Shown here: positions 1 to 7,421 of the stretch, in pieces | Position numbering within the stretch: the stretch's first letter is position 1 | How the letters are laid out: each line of letters opens with the position of its first letter | From: DTU064 sp045588245 | GTDB taxonomy: Bacteria; Bacillota; Clostridia; Oscillospirales; CAG-272 | Direction of reading: 5' to 3' | Length of the DNA: 64,000 nucleotides | NCBI GenBank assembly: GCA_045588245.1 | Contig: JAZNDW010000018.1 | Coordinates: 62,001-126,000, forward strand | The notes under the pieces: model-generated | Database searches by the model: none | What the model was told of the DNA's origin: nothing | The model's input: the letters and a program-made list of their open reading frames with translations, nothing else | Position numbers and translations under genes: made by a program

Positions 1-468
1 TCCGACAACATCTTCACACCGCTTCAGATCAGCGTTTATATGTCGGCACTCATCAACTGCGGCGTTCGCTATAACGTTCACATCCTCGACTGCGTCAGAA
101 CTTACGGTACAAAGGAAATCATATATAGATCTCCCATGTCGGTTTTAAGCGAAATTGACGTGTCGGAGGACAACGTTCAGGTCATTCTGAACGCAATGCA
201 GACCGTTGTTGAATCGGGAACGACAGCAACGCTCTTCGACAATTATCCGATCAAGGTCGGCGGTAAAACGGGTACGGCTCAGACGACGAGCAATCAGAGC
301 GACAACGCCGTTTTCGTTGGATTCGCACCGTTTGACGATCCTGAAATCGTTGCGACCTGCGTTATTGAACGGGGTGCGAAGGGTGCGTGGGCAGGCATGG
401 CGGTCCGCGACGCCTTCACTGAGTATTTTGATCTCACGATCGCGCCTGCGGCGGATGCGGAGGAATAA
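1..468 (+). CDS. Penicillin-binding protein transpeptidase domain, C-terminal fragment
   Basis: The frame is open from base 1, so the gene begins outside the window; 155 codons are visible. They end a penicillin-binding transpeptidase domain, which cross-links peptidoglycan stem peptides outside the membrane. The third active-site motif KTG is at nt 265-273 inside VGGKTGTAQ, and the upstream helix LQISVYMSALINCG and the following VFVGFAPFDDPEIVATCV strand are typical of class B PBPs. The SxxK and SxN motifs lie upstream of the window, so the subtype (PBP2, FtsI or SpoVD-like) cannot be decided. Its TAA stop directly abuts the nth start codon, so the two genes are probably cotranscribed. Confidence 0.85.
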   Translation, partial: SDNIFTPLQISVYMSALINCGVRYNVHILDCVRTYGTKEIIYRSPMSVLSEIDVSEDNVQVILNAMQTVVESGTTATLFDNYPIKVGGKTGTAQTTSNQSDNAVFVGFAPFDDPEIVATCVIERGAKGAWAGMAVRDAFTEYFDLTIAPAADAEE

Positions 469-1149
469 ATGAACGAGTACACAAAAGAAGAAAAGCTCCG
501 CGTTATGGCGGAGGCGGTGCGGCGGCTCGCTGACCGCTACCCCGACGCTGTCTGTTCGCTTGAGCATGGCGGTGACGCGTGGCGTCTGCTCGTTATGGCG
601 CGCCTTTCGGCGCAGTGCACAGACGCAAGGGTGAACGTCACTTCGCGTGAGCTGTTCGCTCGGTTTCCGACGGCAGAGTCCATGGCTGACGCTGAGCTTC
701 ACGAGATCGAAGCTCTCGTAAAGTCTTGCGGACTTTACCGCATGAAAGCTAAGGACATAAAAAATATGTCCGCTGATATCATTTCACGCTTTGGCGGCAC
801 CGTCCCCGATGATATGGAATCACTCCTGTCGCTTCCCGGTGTCGGCAGAAAGATCGCAAACCTCATTCTCGGCGACGTTTACGGTATCCCCGGCGTCGTT
901 ACCGACACGCACTGTATCCGCATTTGCGGCAAGCTCGGAATGTATCCCGAGGAAATGTCAAATCCGCAAAAAGCGGAAAAGATCCTCTGCGAGCTGATCG
1001 CACCCGAAGTGCAGACGGACTTTTGCCACAGGCTCGTTCTTTTCGGACGCGATATTTGTTCGGCAAGGTCGCCTAAGTGTGACTTATGTCCGCTTTCGGA
1101 TATTTGTGCACATAATTTGCGCGGCGCGTCGGAAAACGGAGATTCGTGA
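469..1149 (+). CDS. nth: Endonuclease III (DNA glycosylase/AP lyase)
   Basis: 226 aa, normal length for the family. It removes oxidised pyrimidines from DNA and nicks the abasic site. The helix-hairpin-helix LPGVGRKIANL carries the catalytic lysine K128, and the general-base aspartate is D146 in TDTHC, with the same 18-residue spacing as in E. coli Nth (K120, D138). The C-terminus holds four cysteines in a C-x6-C-x2-C-x5-C pattern, the 4Fe-4S cluster loop of this family. The ATG starts immediately after the stop of the upstream PBP gene. A promoter for the next gene follows within 40 nt. Confidence 0.95.
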   Translation: MNEYTKEEKLRVMAEAVRRLADRYPDAVCSLEHGGDAWRLLVMARLSAQCTDARVNVTSRELFARFPTAESMADAELHEIEALVKSCGLYRMKAKDIKNMSADIISRFGGTVPDDMESLLSLPGVGRKIANLILGDVYGIPGVVTDTHCIRICGKLGMYPEEMSNPQKAEKILCELIAPEVQTDFCHRLVLFGRDICSARSPKCDLCPLSDICAHNLRGASENGDS

Positions 1150-1183
1150 CGGCGCTTTCTTGTGACGCGACGACAAGTTACTC

Positions 1184-1212
1184 TTGACATCGGCACAAAT
1201 TTATAATACTAT
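1184..1212 (+). promoter_or_regulatory. Sigma-A promoter of the DUF1292 gene
   Basis: TTGACA at 1184-1189, 17-nt spacer, TACTAT at 1207-1212. The start codon is 43 nt downstream. Two TATAAT words nearby (1202 and 1210) have worse spacing (12 and 20 nt). Confidence 0.7.
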
Positions 1213-1254
1213 AATGTTATTAATAAAAAAATCTGACCGAAAGGAAACAATATA

Positions 1255-1536
1255 ATGGCAAACGAAGAATACAGAGAGGGCGACGTTGTTACCCTGACAG
1301 ACGAAGAAGGCAACGAAAGCGTTTACGAGATTGCAGGCACGACCGAAGTTGACGGCGTGACATACTACGCACTCGTTCCCGTTGGAAATGAAGAAGAATA
1401 CGTTATCCTCCGCCTTGAGGCTGATGAAGATGGCGAAGCCATTCTCACCACCATCATGGACGACGACGAATTCGACCGCGTTGCGGACATTTTCGACACG
1501 GAGCTTTTCGAAGACATCGACTACGACGAAGAATAA
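1255..1536 (+). CDS. DUF1292 family small acidic protein (YrzB-like)
   Basis: 93 aa and strongly acidic. It follows the DUF1292 pattern: an EGDVVTLTDEEGNESVYEI beta segment, then YYALVPV and EEYVILRLEADEDGEAIL, and an acidic tail ending DYDEE. The family is common in Firmicutes, often near Holliday-junction resolvase or alaS genes, but its function is unknown. Here it stands as a single gene with its own promoter and terminator. The ATG is preceded by an AAAGGAAA-type ribosome site. Confidence 0.85.
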   Translation: MANEEYREGDVVTLTDEEGNESVYEIAGTTEVDGVTYYALVPVGNEEEYVILRLEADEDGEAILTTIMDDDEFDRVADIFDTELFEDIDYDEE

Positions 1537-1542
1537 TCGGGC

Positions 1543-1582
1543 AAAACGTGCGGACTCTATTGTGAATCCGCACGTTTTTTCT
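1543..1582 (+). terminator. Intrinsic terminator after the DUF1292 gene
   Basis: Stem AAAACGTGCGGA (1543-1554) pairs with TCCGCACGTTTT (1567-1578), and the T run continues past the stem. Confidence 0.9.
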
Positions 1583-1622
1583 TATTATACAGCGTTTAAG
1601 ATTTTATTTATTCTGTCAATAC

Positions 1623-1651
1623 TTGATTTGACACGACCTCTGTGATAGAAT
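1623..1651 (+). promoter_or_regulatory. Sigma-A promoter of the DUF1508 gene
   Basis: TTGATT at 1623-1628, 17 nt, TAGAAT at 1646-1651 with a TGA extension before the -10. A TTGACA at 1628 is only 12 nt from the -10 and is not favoured. Confidence 0.65.
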
Positions 1652-1687
1652 TTAATTAACAAAATCTCACCTACAAAGGAGACCATC

Positions 1688-2059
1688 ATGGGCAAGTTCG
1701 TTATTAAAGAGACAAACACCGGCTATAAGTTCGACCTTAAGGCTACTAACGGTCAGGTGATCGCTACATCCGAAGTATACACCACCATTGAAGCATGCAA
1801 AAACGGCATCGAATCCGTAAAGAAGAACGCTCCCAAGGCACAGATCGAAGATCAGAGCGCTCCCGATTATCCCGTTCTCAAGAACCCGAAGTTTGAAGAG
1901 TACATCGACCTTGCAGGTGAATTCCGCTTCAGATTGACGGCAAGAAACAGTGAAATCATCGCCGTATCCGAAGGATACGCGGCAAAGTCGAGCTGCGAAA
2001 GCGGCATTGATTCCGTTAAAAAGAACGCTCCCGATGCAGAAGTTGAAATAGCTGAATAA
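1688..2059 (+). CDS. DUF1508 (YegP-like) tandem-repeat protein
   Basis: 123 aa made of two copies of the DUF1508 unit. Copy 1 runs about residues 1-50 (GKFVIKETNTGYKFDLKATNG then IEACKNGIESVKKNAP); copy 2 runs about residues 65-120 (FRFRLTARNSEII then SSCESGIDSVKKNAPDA). DUF1508 proteins are small alpha/beta proteins of unknown role, found widely and often as two tandem copies. AAGGAG lies 7 nt before the ATG. The gene is monocistronic, with its own promoter and a strong terminator, which suggests high expression. Confidence 0.9.
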   Translation: MGKFVIKETNTGYKFDLKATNGQVIATSEVYTTIEACKNGIESVKKNAPKAQIEDQSAPDYPVLKNPKFEEYIDLAGEFRFRLTARNSEIIAVSEGYAAKSSCESGIDSVKKNAPDAEVEIAE

Positions 2060-2070
2060 ACAAACATGAA

Positions 2071-2108
2071 CTGCAGCACCTGCTACTTCAGGTGCTGCAG
2101 TCTTTTTT
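2071..2108 (+). terminator. Intrinsic terminator after the DUF1508 gene
   Basis: Perfect 12-bp stem CTGCAGCACCTG (2071-2082) with CAGGTGCTGCAG (2089-2100), followed by TCTTTTTTT. Confidence 0.95.
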
Positions 2109-2140
2109 TGCGCCGTTGTCAATGCGTCGGATTATGGGGT

Positions 2141-2169
2141 TTGATAATACTGTCAAAATAATTTATAAT
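2141..2169 (+). promoter_or_regulatory. Sigma-A promoter of the lipoprotein gene
   Basis: TTGATA at 2141-2146, 17 nt, TATAAT at 2164-2169. The start codon is 77 nt downstream. Confidence 0.75.
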
Positions 2170-2245
2170 ATTATTATGGTAAAGAAATTGTCAGCGTCGG
2201 TATTATGACTTTTCCAATTATTATATTTCTCGAAAGGAAACTTCT

Positions 2246-2758
2246 ATGAAAAAAAGAATTCGCTGTCTGAAAATCTCTTTTATAATAGCTTTAGCCGCAC
2301 TTATACTGACCTTTGTTTCCTGCTCTGATGAAAACGACAATACAAACGCAAGTCAACCTCTCGTTTCGCTTTCCGTTGACACCTCGCGATATGTAGAGAA
2401 AGGCTTTCTTGATATCTCTCTGACAAACAACTCCCCCATCGAGCTCAGCACGTCAAACGATTGGTACTGTAAGTTATATCGGTTTGATAACGGACAGTGG
2501 GTCTGCTATCCAAACAGAAAAAATGTTCAAGAGGTTGACATCACAACTACCGTTGCTCCCGCCGAAACACTTAATTTTTCCCATCACATTGAGTTTTGGC
2601 AGATAACGCTCGAAGATGAAGCCGATATGCCTGCCGGAAAATATATGATGATATTTTCATTCTACGGACTTGACATATCATATAATGTAGCTGAAAATAC
2701 TCCCACACCATACATAGCCACGGCAGTTTTTGAGCTGCCCGAACGAGCGGCTGAATAA
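2246..2758 (+). CDS. Predicted lipoprotein with an Ig-like domain
   Basis: 170 aa. Residues 1-26 form a lipoprotein signal: basic MKKRIRCLK, hydrophobic stretch, lipobox FVSC with Cys26 as the lipidated residue. The rest is beta-rich (VSLSVDTSRYVEKGFLDISLTNNS, WYCKLYRFDNGQWVCYP, MPAGKYMMIFSFYG) and resembles the bacterial Ig-like domains seen in Bacillus and Clostridium surface lipoproteins; this fold call is an inference. It should sit on the outer face of the cytoplasmic membrane. The gene is monocistronic and its partner is unknown. SD-like GAAAGGAAA precedes the ATG. Confidence 0.75.
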   Translation: MKKRIRCLKISFIIALAALILTFVSCSDENDNTNASQPLVSLSVDTSRYVEKGFLDISLTNNSPIELSTSNDWYCKLYRFDNGQWVCYPNRKNVQEVDITTTVAPAETLNFSHHIEFWQITLEDEADMPAGKYMMIFSFYGLDISYNVAENTPTPYIATAVFELPERAAE

Positions 2759-2765
2759 CACGTGT

Positions 2766-2790
2766 GCCCGAGAAAAAACCTCGGGCTCTT
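2766..2790 (+). terminator. Intrinsic terminator after the lipoprotein gene
   Basis: Stem GCCCGAG (2766-2772) and CTCGGGC (2780-2786), followed by a short interrupted T run. Confidence 0.65.
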
Positions 2791-2894
2791 TGTGTCTTTT
2801 ACACAAAAATCATCATTCGCTTTTGTAAAAATTACCGATACTAAAATCGGCTGTTATATGATAAAATAGATACGTAAGCAAGATGCGCTTACAT

Positions 2895-3118
2895 ATACAG
2901 CAATTATAATGCTCTGCCCGGTGCGTGATAGCTCGGTTATTTAAACCCACGAATAGAATAAATGGGATCCGGCTTCTTTCGGTGTCGATGCAGGCCTCCC
3001 GCTGCATTCTGCGGCGGACGTTGGAAGCTCAAAAGCCGAAGAGAGGATATACCAGCCTTGCGAGAGCAGGGTTTCTAATCGCCGTGTTACACGGCTGCGG
3101 CGGGGCATCGTAATTTTT
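2895..3118 (+). ncRNA. ssrS: Probable 6S RNA (SsrS-type)
   Basis: A 220-nt non-coding stretch whose two ends pair. The 5' side, TAATGCTCTGCCCGGTGCGTG, has as its partner the 3' side, CACGGCTGCGGCGGGGCATCG. The 3' strand TGCGGCGG-GGCATC closely matches the 3' closing strand of E. coli 6S RNA (CTGCGGCGGCATC), and a large unpaired A/U-rich bulge with ATTTAAACCCACG and ATGGGATCC lies in the middle. 6S RNA binds the sigma-A RNA polymerase holoenzyme as an open-promoter mimic. The 5' end is uncertain. Transcription could start after TATAAT at 2905-2910, or from the extended -10 TGATAAAAT at 2859-2867, and the terminal stem partly includes the former, which favours the upstream start. The T run at 3114-3118 ends the RNA. 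Confidence 0.75.
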
Positions 3119-3138
3119 ATGGCGCTACAGCGCCTTAT

Positions 3139-3163
3139 AGCGCCACGTTGTTGGCGCTTTACT
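3139..3163 (+). promoter_or_regulatory. Leader hairpin before the GH43 gene
   Basis: AGCGCC (3139-3144) pairs with GGCGCT (3153-3158), followed by TTTAC. A second small hairpin, GGCGCTACAGCGCC, is just upstream (3121-3134) and could pair alternatively with the first arm. It could be a weak terminator behind the 6S RNA or a leader element; undecided. Confidence 0.4.
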
Positions 3164-3181
3164 TATATAAGGAGAAACACT

Positions 3182-4144
3182 ATGAGCAGTGCTTATTTAT
3201 TCGTCCATTTCCGCGAAATGTCCACGCCCGAAGGCGAGCAGGTCAGATTCTCTCTCAGCCTCGACGGCTTCAACTGGGAAGCCGTAAACGACGGCAGACC
3301 GCTGATGTGGGCTTACTACGGAGACAAAGGCGTTCGTGATTTCACGATCACACACTCCGTCCTCGACGGCAAATATTACATACTCGCAACGGACCTGAGC
3401 CTTGCATACAACATGAGACGGTACAGACGTCAGTTCTGGGACAAAGTCTCCCGCGAGGGAAGCAAGTGCCTTGCCGTCTGGGAATCCGACGACCTCGTTC
3501 ATTGGAGCGAGCAAAAGCTCGTAAAGATCGGGGATGAGGACTTCGGCTGTCTTTGGGCTCCGGACATCATCTTTGACGAAAAAGAGGGTGATTACATCGT
3601 TCATTACTCCGCATCTCACAAATCGAACGATTTCGGGCCCAAGGCGATCTGGTATTCGCGAACGAAGGACTTCAAAACTTATTCTTCCCCTGAGATCCTT
3701 TACAAAAACCCCGAAGGCGAGATCATTGACTCTGCCATATACGAGGAAGACGGCAAATACTATATGTTCGTCAAAAATCATTGCTCGCCGAACAGAGTCG
3801 TGCTTATGGTCGCCGACAGCGTGACGGGTCCTTACGAAAGAGTCACCGCCTTTGACGAGGCAATGGAACGCGAAGGAGTACAGCGCGGTCTTTACGAAGC
3901 GCCGACGGCGGTTAAGCTCGACGACGGCAGATGGTGTCTGTTCATCGATTTTTACGGCGCATCGGGCGCAGGTCAAGGGTACGTCCCCTTCGTTGCGGAC
4001 AGCCTCGCCGCAGGCGACTTCAGCCGCGCTGACGAGAGCTTCCGCTTCCCCTACGGCTTCAAGCACGGAACGATACTCAAGATCACAAAAGATGACTACG
4101 ACAGGATCAAAGCCCACGATTGGGGTAAAATCAGAGGTTGGTAA
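3182..4144 (+). CDS. Glycoside hydrolase family 43-like protein (cytoplasmic)
   Basis: 320 aa from the ATG at 3182, which has AAGGAG 7 nt upstream; an in-frame ATG at 3119 has no ribosome site and lies in the hairpin region. The sequence reads as a five-bladed propeller of the GH43 type: GVRDFTITHS (candidate catalytic base Asp), YYILATDLS, CLWAPDIIFDE, GEIIDSAIY, and GLYEAPTAVK (candidate general acid Glu). GH43 enzymes cleave arabinose- or xylose-containing glycans. There is no signal peptide, so it should act on imported oligosaccharides. It is monocistronic, with a strong terminator. The exact substrate cannot be read from the sequence. Confidence 0.85.
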   Translation: MSSAYLFVHFREMSTPEGEQVRFSLSLDGFNWEAVNDGRPLMWAYYGDKGVRDFTITHSVLDGKYYILATDLSLAYNMRRYRRQFWDKVSREGSKCLAVWESDDLVHWSEQKLVKIGDEDFGCLWAPDIIFDEKEGDYIVHYSASHKSNDFGPKAIWYSRTKDFKTYSSPEILYKNPEGEIIDSAIYEEDGKYYMFVKNHCSPNRVVLMVADSVTGPYERVTAFDEAMEREGVQRGLYEAPTAVKLDDGRWCLFIDFYGASGAGQGYVPFVADSLAAGDFSRADESFRFPYGFKHGTILKITKDDYDRIKAHDWGKIRGW

Positions 4145-4150
4145 CAGTAT

Positions 4151-4184
4151 AGGGCACATCCATTCGGATGTGCCCTCGTTTTTT
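4151..4184 (+). terminator. Intrinsic terminator after the GH43 gene
   Basis: 11-bp perfect stem AGGGCACATCC (4151-4161) with GGATGTGCCCT (4166-4176), then CGTTTTTT. Confidence 0.95.
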
Positions 4185-4229
4185 GCACTCAGGCAAAAAC
4201 ATATTTTTTGTTAATATTCTCACTCGTAC

Positions 4230-4258
4230 TTGATTTTTCCTTTATAATGTATTAAAAT
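4230..4258 (+). promoter_or_regulatory. Promoter of fba
   Basis: TTGATT at 4230-4235, 17 nt, TAAAAT at 4253-4258. A TATAAT at 4243-4248 is an alternative -10 but has no -35 partner at 17 nt. Confidence 0.6.
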
Positions 4259-4304
4259 ATATATGTATGTGATTTCTTTTAATAACATTTTAAGGAGATA
4301 TAAA

Positions 4305-5258
4305 ATGGCAATCGTAACAACGAAAGAAATGTTCGAGAAGGCTTATAACGGCGGTTACGCTGTTGGTGCTTTCAACGTAAACAACATGGAGATCATCCAG
4401 GGTATCACCGAAGCTGCTATCGCGCAGAAGTCCCCCCTTATTCTTCAGGTAAGTAAGGGCGCTCGCGGCTATGCTAAGCACGCATACCTCATGAAGCTCA
4501 TCGAAGCCGCTATCATCGACGCTCAGGAAACCGCAGGCTTCGATCTTCCCATCGCAGTTCACCTCGACCACGGCGACAGCTTCGAGCTCTGCAAGTCCTG
4601 CATCGACGGTGGCTTCACCTCCGTTATGATCGACGGCTCCTCCAAGAGCTTTAAGGACAACATCGCTCTCACAAAGCAGGTAGTTGAGTATGCTCACGCT
4701 CACGGCGTAGTCGTTGAAGCTGAGCTTGGTACTCTCGCAGGCGTTGAAGATGAAGTTAACGTTTCCGCTGAGGATTCCTCCTACACGAAGCCTGAAGAGG
4801 TTGAAGAATTCGTTCACGCAACGGGTTGTGACTCTCTCGCTATCGCTATCGGTACTTCTCACGGCGCATACAAGTTCAAGCCCGGCACAGAGCCTCAGCT
4901 TCGCTTCGACATTCTCGAAGAAGTTTCCCGCCGTCTTCCCAACTTCCCGATCGTTCTCCACGGTTCTTCTTCCGTTCCGCAGGAATTCGTTAAGCTCATT
5001 AACGAAAACGGCGGCAACATGCCTGGCGCTATCGGCATTCCCGAAGAACAGCTCAGACAGGCAGCTTCGATGGCAGTCTGCAAGATCAACATCGACTCCG
5101 ACCTCCGTCTCGCTATGACAGCTTCCGTTCGCAAGTACTTCAACGAGCATCCCGATCACTTCGATCCCCGTCAGTACTTGAAGCCCGCCCGCGAAGCTAT
5201 CAGAAACATGGTTGAACACAAGATCGTTAACGTTCTCGGTTCCAACGGCAAGGCATAA
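4305..5258 (+). CDS. fba: Class II fructose-bisphosphate aldolase
   Basis: 317 aa. It reversibly splits fructose-1,6-bisphosphate into glyceraldehyde-3-phosphate and dihydroxyacetone phosphate in glycolysis, using zinc. Visible class II motifs: AVHLDHGDSFE (catalytic Asp88, zinc ligand His89), GTSHGAYKF (second zinc His), VLHGSSSVP (third zinc His) and NIDSDLRLAMTA for phosphate binding. The ATG at 4305 is chosen over an upstream ATG at 4263 because AAGGAG lies 7 nt before it and aldolases start with this MAIVTTKEM segment. Codon choice is visibly more biased (CTC, GTT, AAG) than in most neighbours, as expected for a highly expressed gene. Monocistronic. Confidence 0.97.
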   Translation: MAIVTTKEMFEKAYNGGYAVGAFNVNNMEIIQGITEAAIAQKSPLILQVSKGARGYAKHAYLMKLIEAAIIDAQETAGFDLPIAVHLDHGDSFELCKSCIDGGFTSVMIDGSSKSFKDNIALTKQVVEYAHAHGVVVEAELGTLAGVEDEVNVSAEDSSYTKPEEVEEFVHATGCDSLAIAIGTSHGAYKFKPGTEPQLRFDILEEVSRRLPNFPIVLHGSSSVPQEFVKLINENGGNMPGAIGIPEEQLRQAASMAVCKINIDSDLRLAMTASVRKYFNEHPDHFDPRQYLKPAREAIRNMVEHKIVNVLGSNGKA

Positions 5259-5269
5259 TTTATCTTTTC

Positions 5270-5297
5270 AAACGGGGGAGTTATAACTCCCCCGTTT
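5270..5297 (+). terminator. Palindromic terminator after fba
   Basis: AAACGGGGGAGTTA and TAACTCCCCCGTTT form a 28-nt perfect palindrome; the T tract after it is interrupted (ATGTATTTTT). Confidence 0.8.
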
Positions 5298-5330
5298 ATG
5301 TATTTTTGAATAGGGAGTTACCTATACACT

Positions 5331-6050
5331 ATGAAATGGACTGAATCTTACCGCATATGTTCGCATGATATTGACGCTGCCGGCAACGTCAAGGTGGCGG
5401 CGCTGATGCGTTTTATGCAGGAAACGGCTTATTGCCACATGGCAGGCATGAAGCCGTCCGCCGAGGAACTGCGTGAGCTTGGAAAGGTTTTTCTGCTCGC
5501 TCGCATCACCGTAAGCATCTATGGCACGCTCGCTCACGGTGACACCGTTTCGGTTGCGACCTGGGCAACTGAAAGCCGCGGTGTCAGCTTTGGACGCTGT
5601 TTTTCGATCAGTTGCGGCGATAAGCTTATCTCAGAGGCGCAATCCGTTTGGACATTTTTCGATTTTATCTCACGTCGCATCCTTCGCGTCGGAGATACAG
5701 AGCTCGGCTACGGCACAGATGAAGAACTTGAGCTCGATCTGCCGCGCCGCCTTTCCTTTCCCGAGAATGAGGAGTTGATCCTTGAAGGTGGGCATACTGT
5801 TGAATATTACGACGTTGACGAAAACAGACACATGAACAACACCGTTTATGCCGATCTGCTCTGCGGTCACGTCCCTGAAATAAAAAACGGCACTGCTCGC
5901 GCGGTTTCCGTTTACATCAATTATTCCGCCGAATGCCCCGAAGGCGACGAAATGCGCATTTATCGATGTGGCGGCAACGGCGAATGGTACTTCAAAACAA
6001 GACGCTCCGACGGCAAAGTAAACGTCGAAGCAAAGATAATAACAGAATGA
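5331..6050 (+). CDS. Acyl-ACP thioesterase (FatA/FatB-like family)
   Basis: 239 aa, typical bacterial length. The family hydrolyses acyl-acyl carrier protein to release free fatty acids in the cytoplasm. It shows two hotdog halves: the N-terminal half begins ESYRICSHDIDAAGNVKVAALMRFMQE with FLLARITVSIYG and the VATWATES strand; the C-terminal half has HTVEYYDVDENRHMNNTVYADLL, matching the DxNxHxNN active-site region of plant and bacterial FAT enzymes. The stop overlaps the start of the next gene (ATGA at 6047-6050), so it probably opens a four-gene operon to 8444. GGGAG is 13 nt before the ATG, a rather long spacing. Confidence 0.9.
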   Translation: MKWTESYRICSHDIDAAGNVKVAALMRFMQETAYCHMAGMKPSAEELRELGKVFLLARITVSIYGTLAHGDTVSVATWATESRGVSFGRCFSISCGDKLISEAQSVWTFFDFISRRILRVGDTELGYGTDEELELDLPRRLSFPENEELILEGGHTVEYYDVDENRHMNNTVYADLLCGHVPEIKNGTARAVSVYINYSAECPEGDEMRIYRCGGNGEWYFKTRRSDGKVNVEAKIITE

Positions 6051-6607
6051 AAAACGGACGTATCAAGCTTGAAACAGCCGATCGCGAGCTTTACGCGCTT
6101 CTTTATATGTGGCTTACTGACGAAGGCTACGACTGCATGGCAAAGGATAAGCACGATCTGCGTATCGTGGACCTGGAAACGGAGTCGTATGACGGCAAAA
6201 CGGGCACGCTTTACATCGCCTCGGGGACTGATGCCGTATCCGAGGGCATCGAAAACGTCATCTGCCGTCCGTTTTCACGGTTAGGTTTTCTTGACGCGGT
6301 GCGAACGCATCTGCAGTCAAAAAAGTCTCCGCTTCGCCTAGATGCAGAGCGTCACCGCGTATACCACCGCAAATCGCACGTTACTTTGACGGAAAAAGAG
6401 TTTGCCATTTTCCGTATCCTTTACGATAACGCGGACAGCACCGTTTCACGAGACGATATCGCCGCCGTTGCAAGAAGCGGCGATCAGCAAACAAACGCCG
6501 CCGACGTTTATATCTGCATGATCCGCCGCAAGCTCACAGAGCTTCTCGGCGAAAATCCGATCAAAACGGTGCGCGGACGCGGCTATATGCTCACCATAAG
6601 CCGATAA
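6047..6607 (+). CDS. Winged-helix regulator with a degenerate receiver-like N-terminus
   Basis: 186 aa from the ATG that overlaps the thioesterase stop by 4 nt. Residues about 95-186 form an OmpR/PhoB winged helix: RHRVYHRKSHVTLTEKEFAIFRILYDNADSTVSRDDI, ADVYICMIRRKLTELLGENP and IKTVRGRGYML. The N-terminal 90 residues look like a shortened receiver domain: HDLRIVDLET may be the beta-3 strand and VICRPFSRLGFLDAV resembles the KPFxxxxL switch region, with Arg in place of the conserved Lys and no acidic pocket at the start. It probably works without phosphorylation. No histidine kinase is adjacent. Cotranscription suggests it regulates this operon, but that is an inference. Confidence 0.8.
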   Translation: MKNGRIKLETADRELYALLYMWLTDEGYDCMAKDKHDLRIVDLETESYDGKTGTLYIASGTDAVSEGIENVICRPFSRLGFLDAVRTHLQSKKSPLRLDAERHRVYHRKSHVTLTEKEFAIFRILYDNADSTVSRDDIAAVARSGDQQTNAADVYICMIRRKLTELLGENPIKTVRGRGYMLTISR

Positions 6608-6621
6608 CGTAAAAAACGAAA

Positions 6622-7404
6622 ATGACGACTATTATTGATAAATTTTACTCTCCCTCACTCGGCGAAAAAACGCCGTATATGGCTCTCATCCCCGATTCGC
6701 TCCGTGATGCACCCGACAAGCCGTACGTTCTGATCGTTCACGGTATGACGGACACGGTTGAAACGTGGCTTCGCGGCACGCGCATTGAAGAGTATCTCGA
6801 ATCGCACGGATTCGCGGCAGCGTTGACCTTCGCCGCTAACAGCTATTACACCGATATGAAGCACGGCAAGCGCTATTACACCGCCGTCGCCGAAGATTTC
6901 CCCGAGTTTCTTTCAATGAAATACGGCTTTTCAAGATCGCGCGAAAAAAGGTTCATCATGGGCAACTCGATGGGCGGCTACGGTGCCCTCAAGTTGGCGC
7001 TAACGACGACCGAACGGTACGCCGCCGCTGTCAGCCTTTCAGGTGTGACAGATCTCGTTTACAGATTCGTCGATGAAAACGCATGGCCCGAGGACGGCGC
7101 CGCCAACTGGGGCGCGGACTACAAGCGCACACTGTCGGGTTCAAAGCACGATCTGTACCGACTTGTCCGCGACGTTGAAGCTTCCGACACCGAGCGTCCG
7201 ATCCTGCGTCAGATCTGCGGCACCGAGGACCATCTTTACCCGAACAACCAACGCTTCCGAGAGTTTATGCTCGCCCGCGACGGCTGGGATTACGGATATT
7301 CCGAGGGGCACGGCTCACATTGGTGGGATTTTTGGGACAGAGTCCTACCCGACGTGCTTGACTTTTTTGAAAGCCTGCTACGCCGTTCGGCAGAGCAAGA
7401 ATAA
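6622..7404 (+). CDS. Alpha/beta-hydrolase esterase (CE1/esterase D-like)
   Basis: 260 aa, no signal peptide. Nucleophile elbow GNSMGGYG with Ser116, acid Asp203 in GTEDHLYPNN, and His233 in GSHWWDFW give a full catalytic triad. YVLIVHGMTDTVETW is the oxyanion strand-loop. The pattern fits S-formylglutathione-hydrolase or acetyl/feruloyl xylan-esterase type proteins. Being in one run with a GH43 gene (18 nt downstream) it may remove acyl groups from arabinoxylan oligosaccharides in the cytoplasm. Substrate is an inference from context. Confidence 0.85.
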   Translation: MTTIIDKFYSPSLGEKTPYMALIPDSLRDAPDKPYVLIVHGMTDTVETWLRGTRIEEYLESHGFAAALTFAANSYYTDMKHGKRYYTAVAEDFPEFLSMKYGFSRSREKRFIMGNSMGGYGALKLALTTTERYAAAVSLSGVTDLVYRFVDENAWPEDGAANWGADYKRTLSGSKHDLYRLVRDVEASDTERPILRQICGTEDHLYPNNQRFREFMLARDGWDYGYSEGHGSHWWDFWDRVLPDVLDFFESLLRRSAEQE

Positions 7405-7421
7405 ATTTAATGGAGATTAAT

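Noticed and set aside
1202..1207. TATAAT as -10 for the DUF1292 promoter
   Set aside because: Only 12 nt from the TTGACA; TACTAT at 1207 gives 17 nt.
3119..3181. Upstream ATG that would extend the GH43 protein by 21 residues
   Set aside because: No ribosome site; it overlaps leader hairpins, and the ATG at 3182 has AAGGAG at 7 nt.
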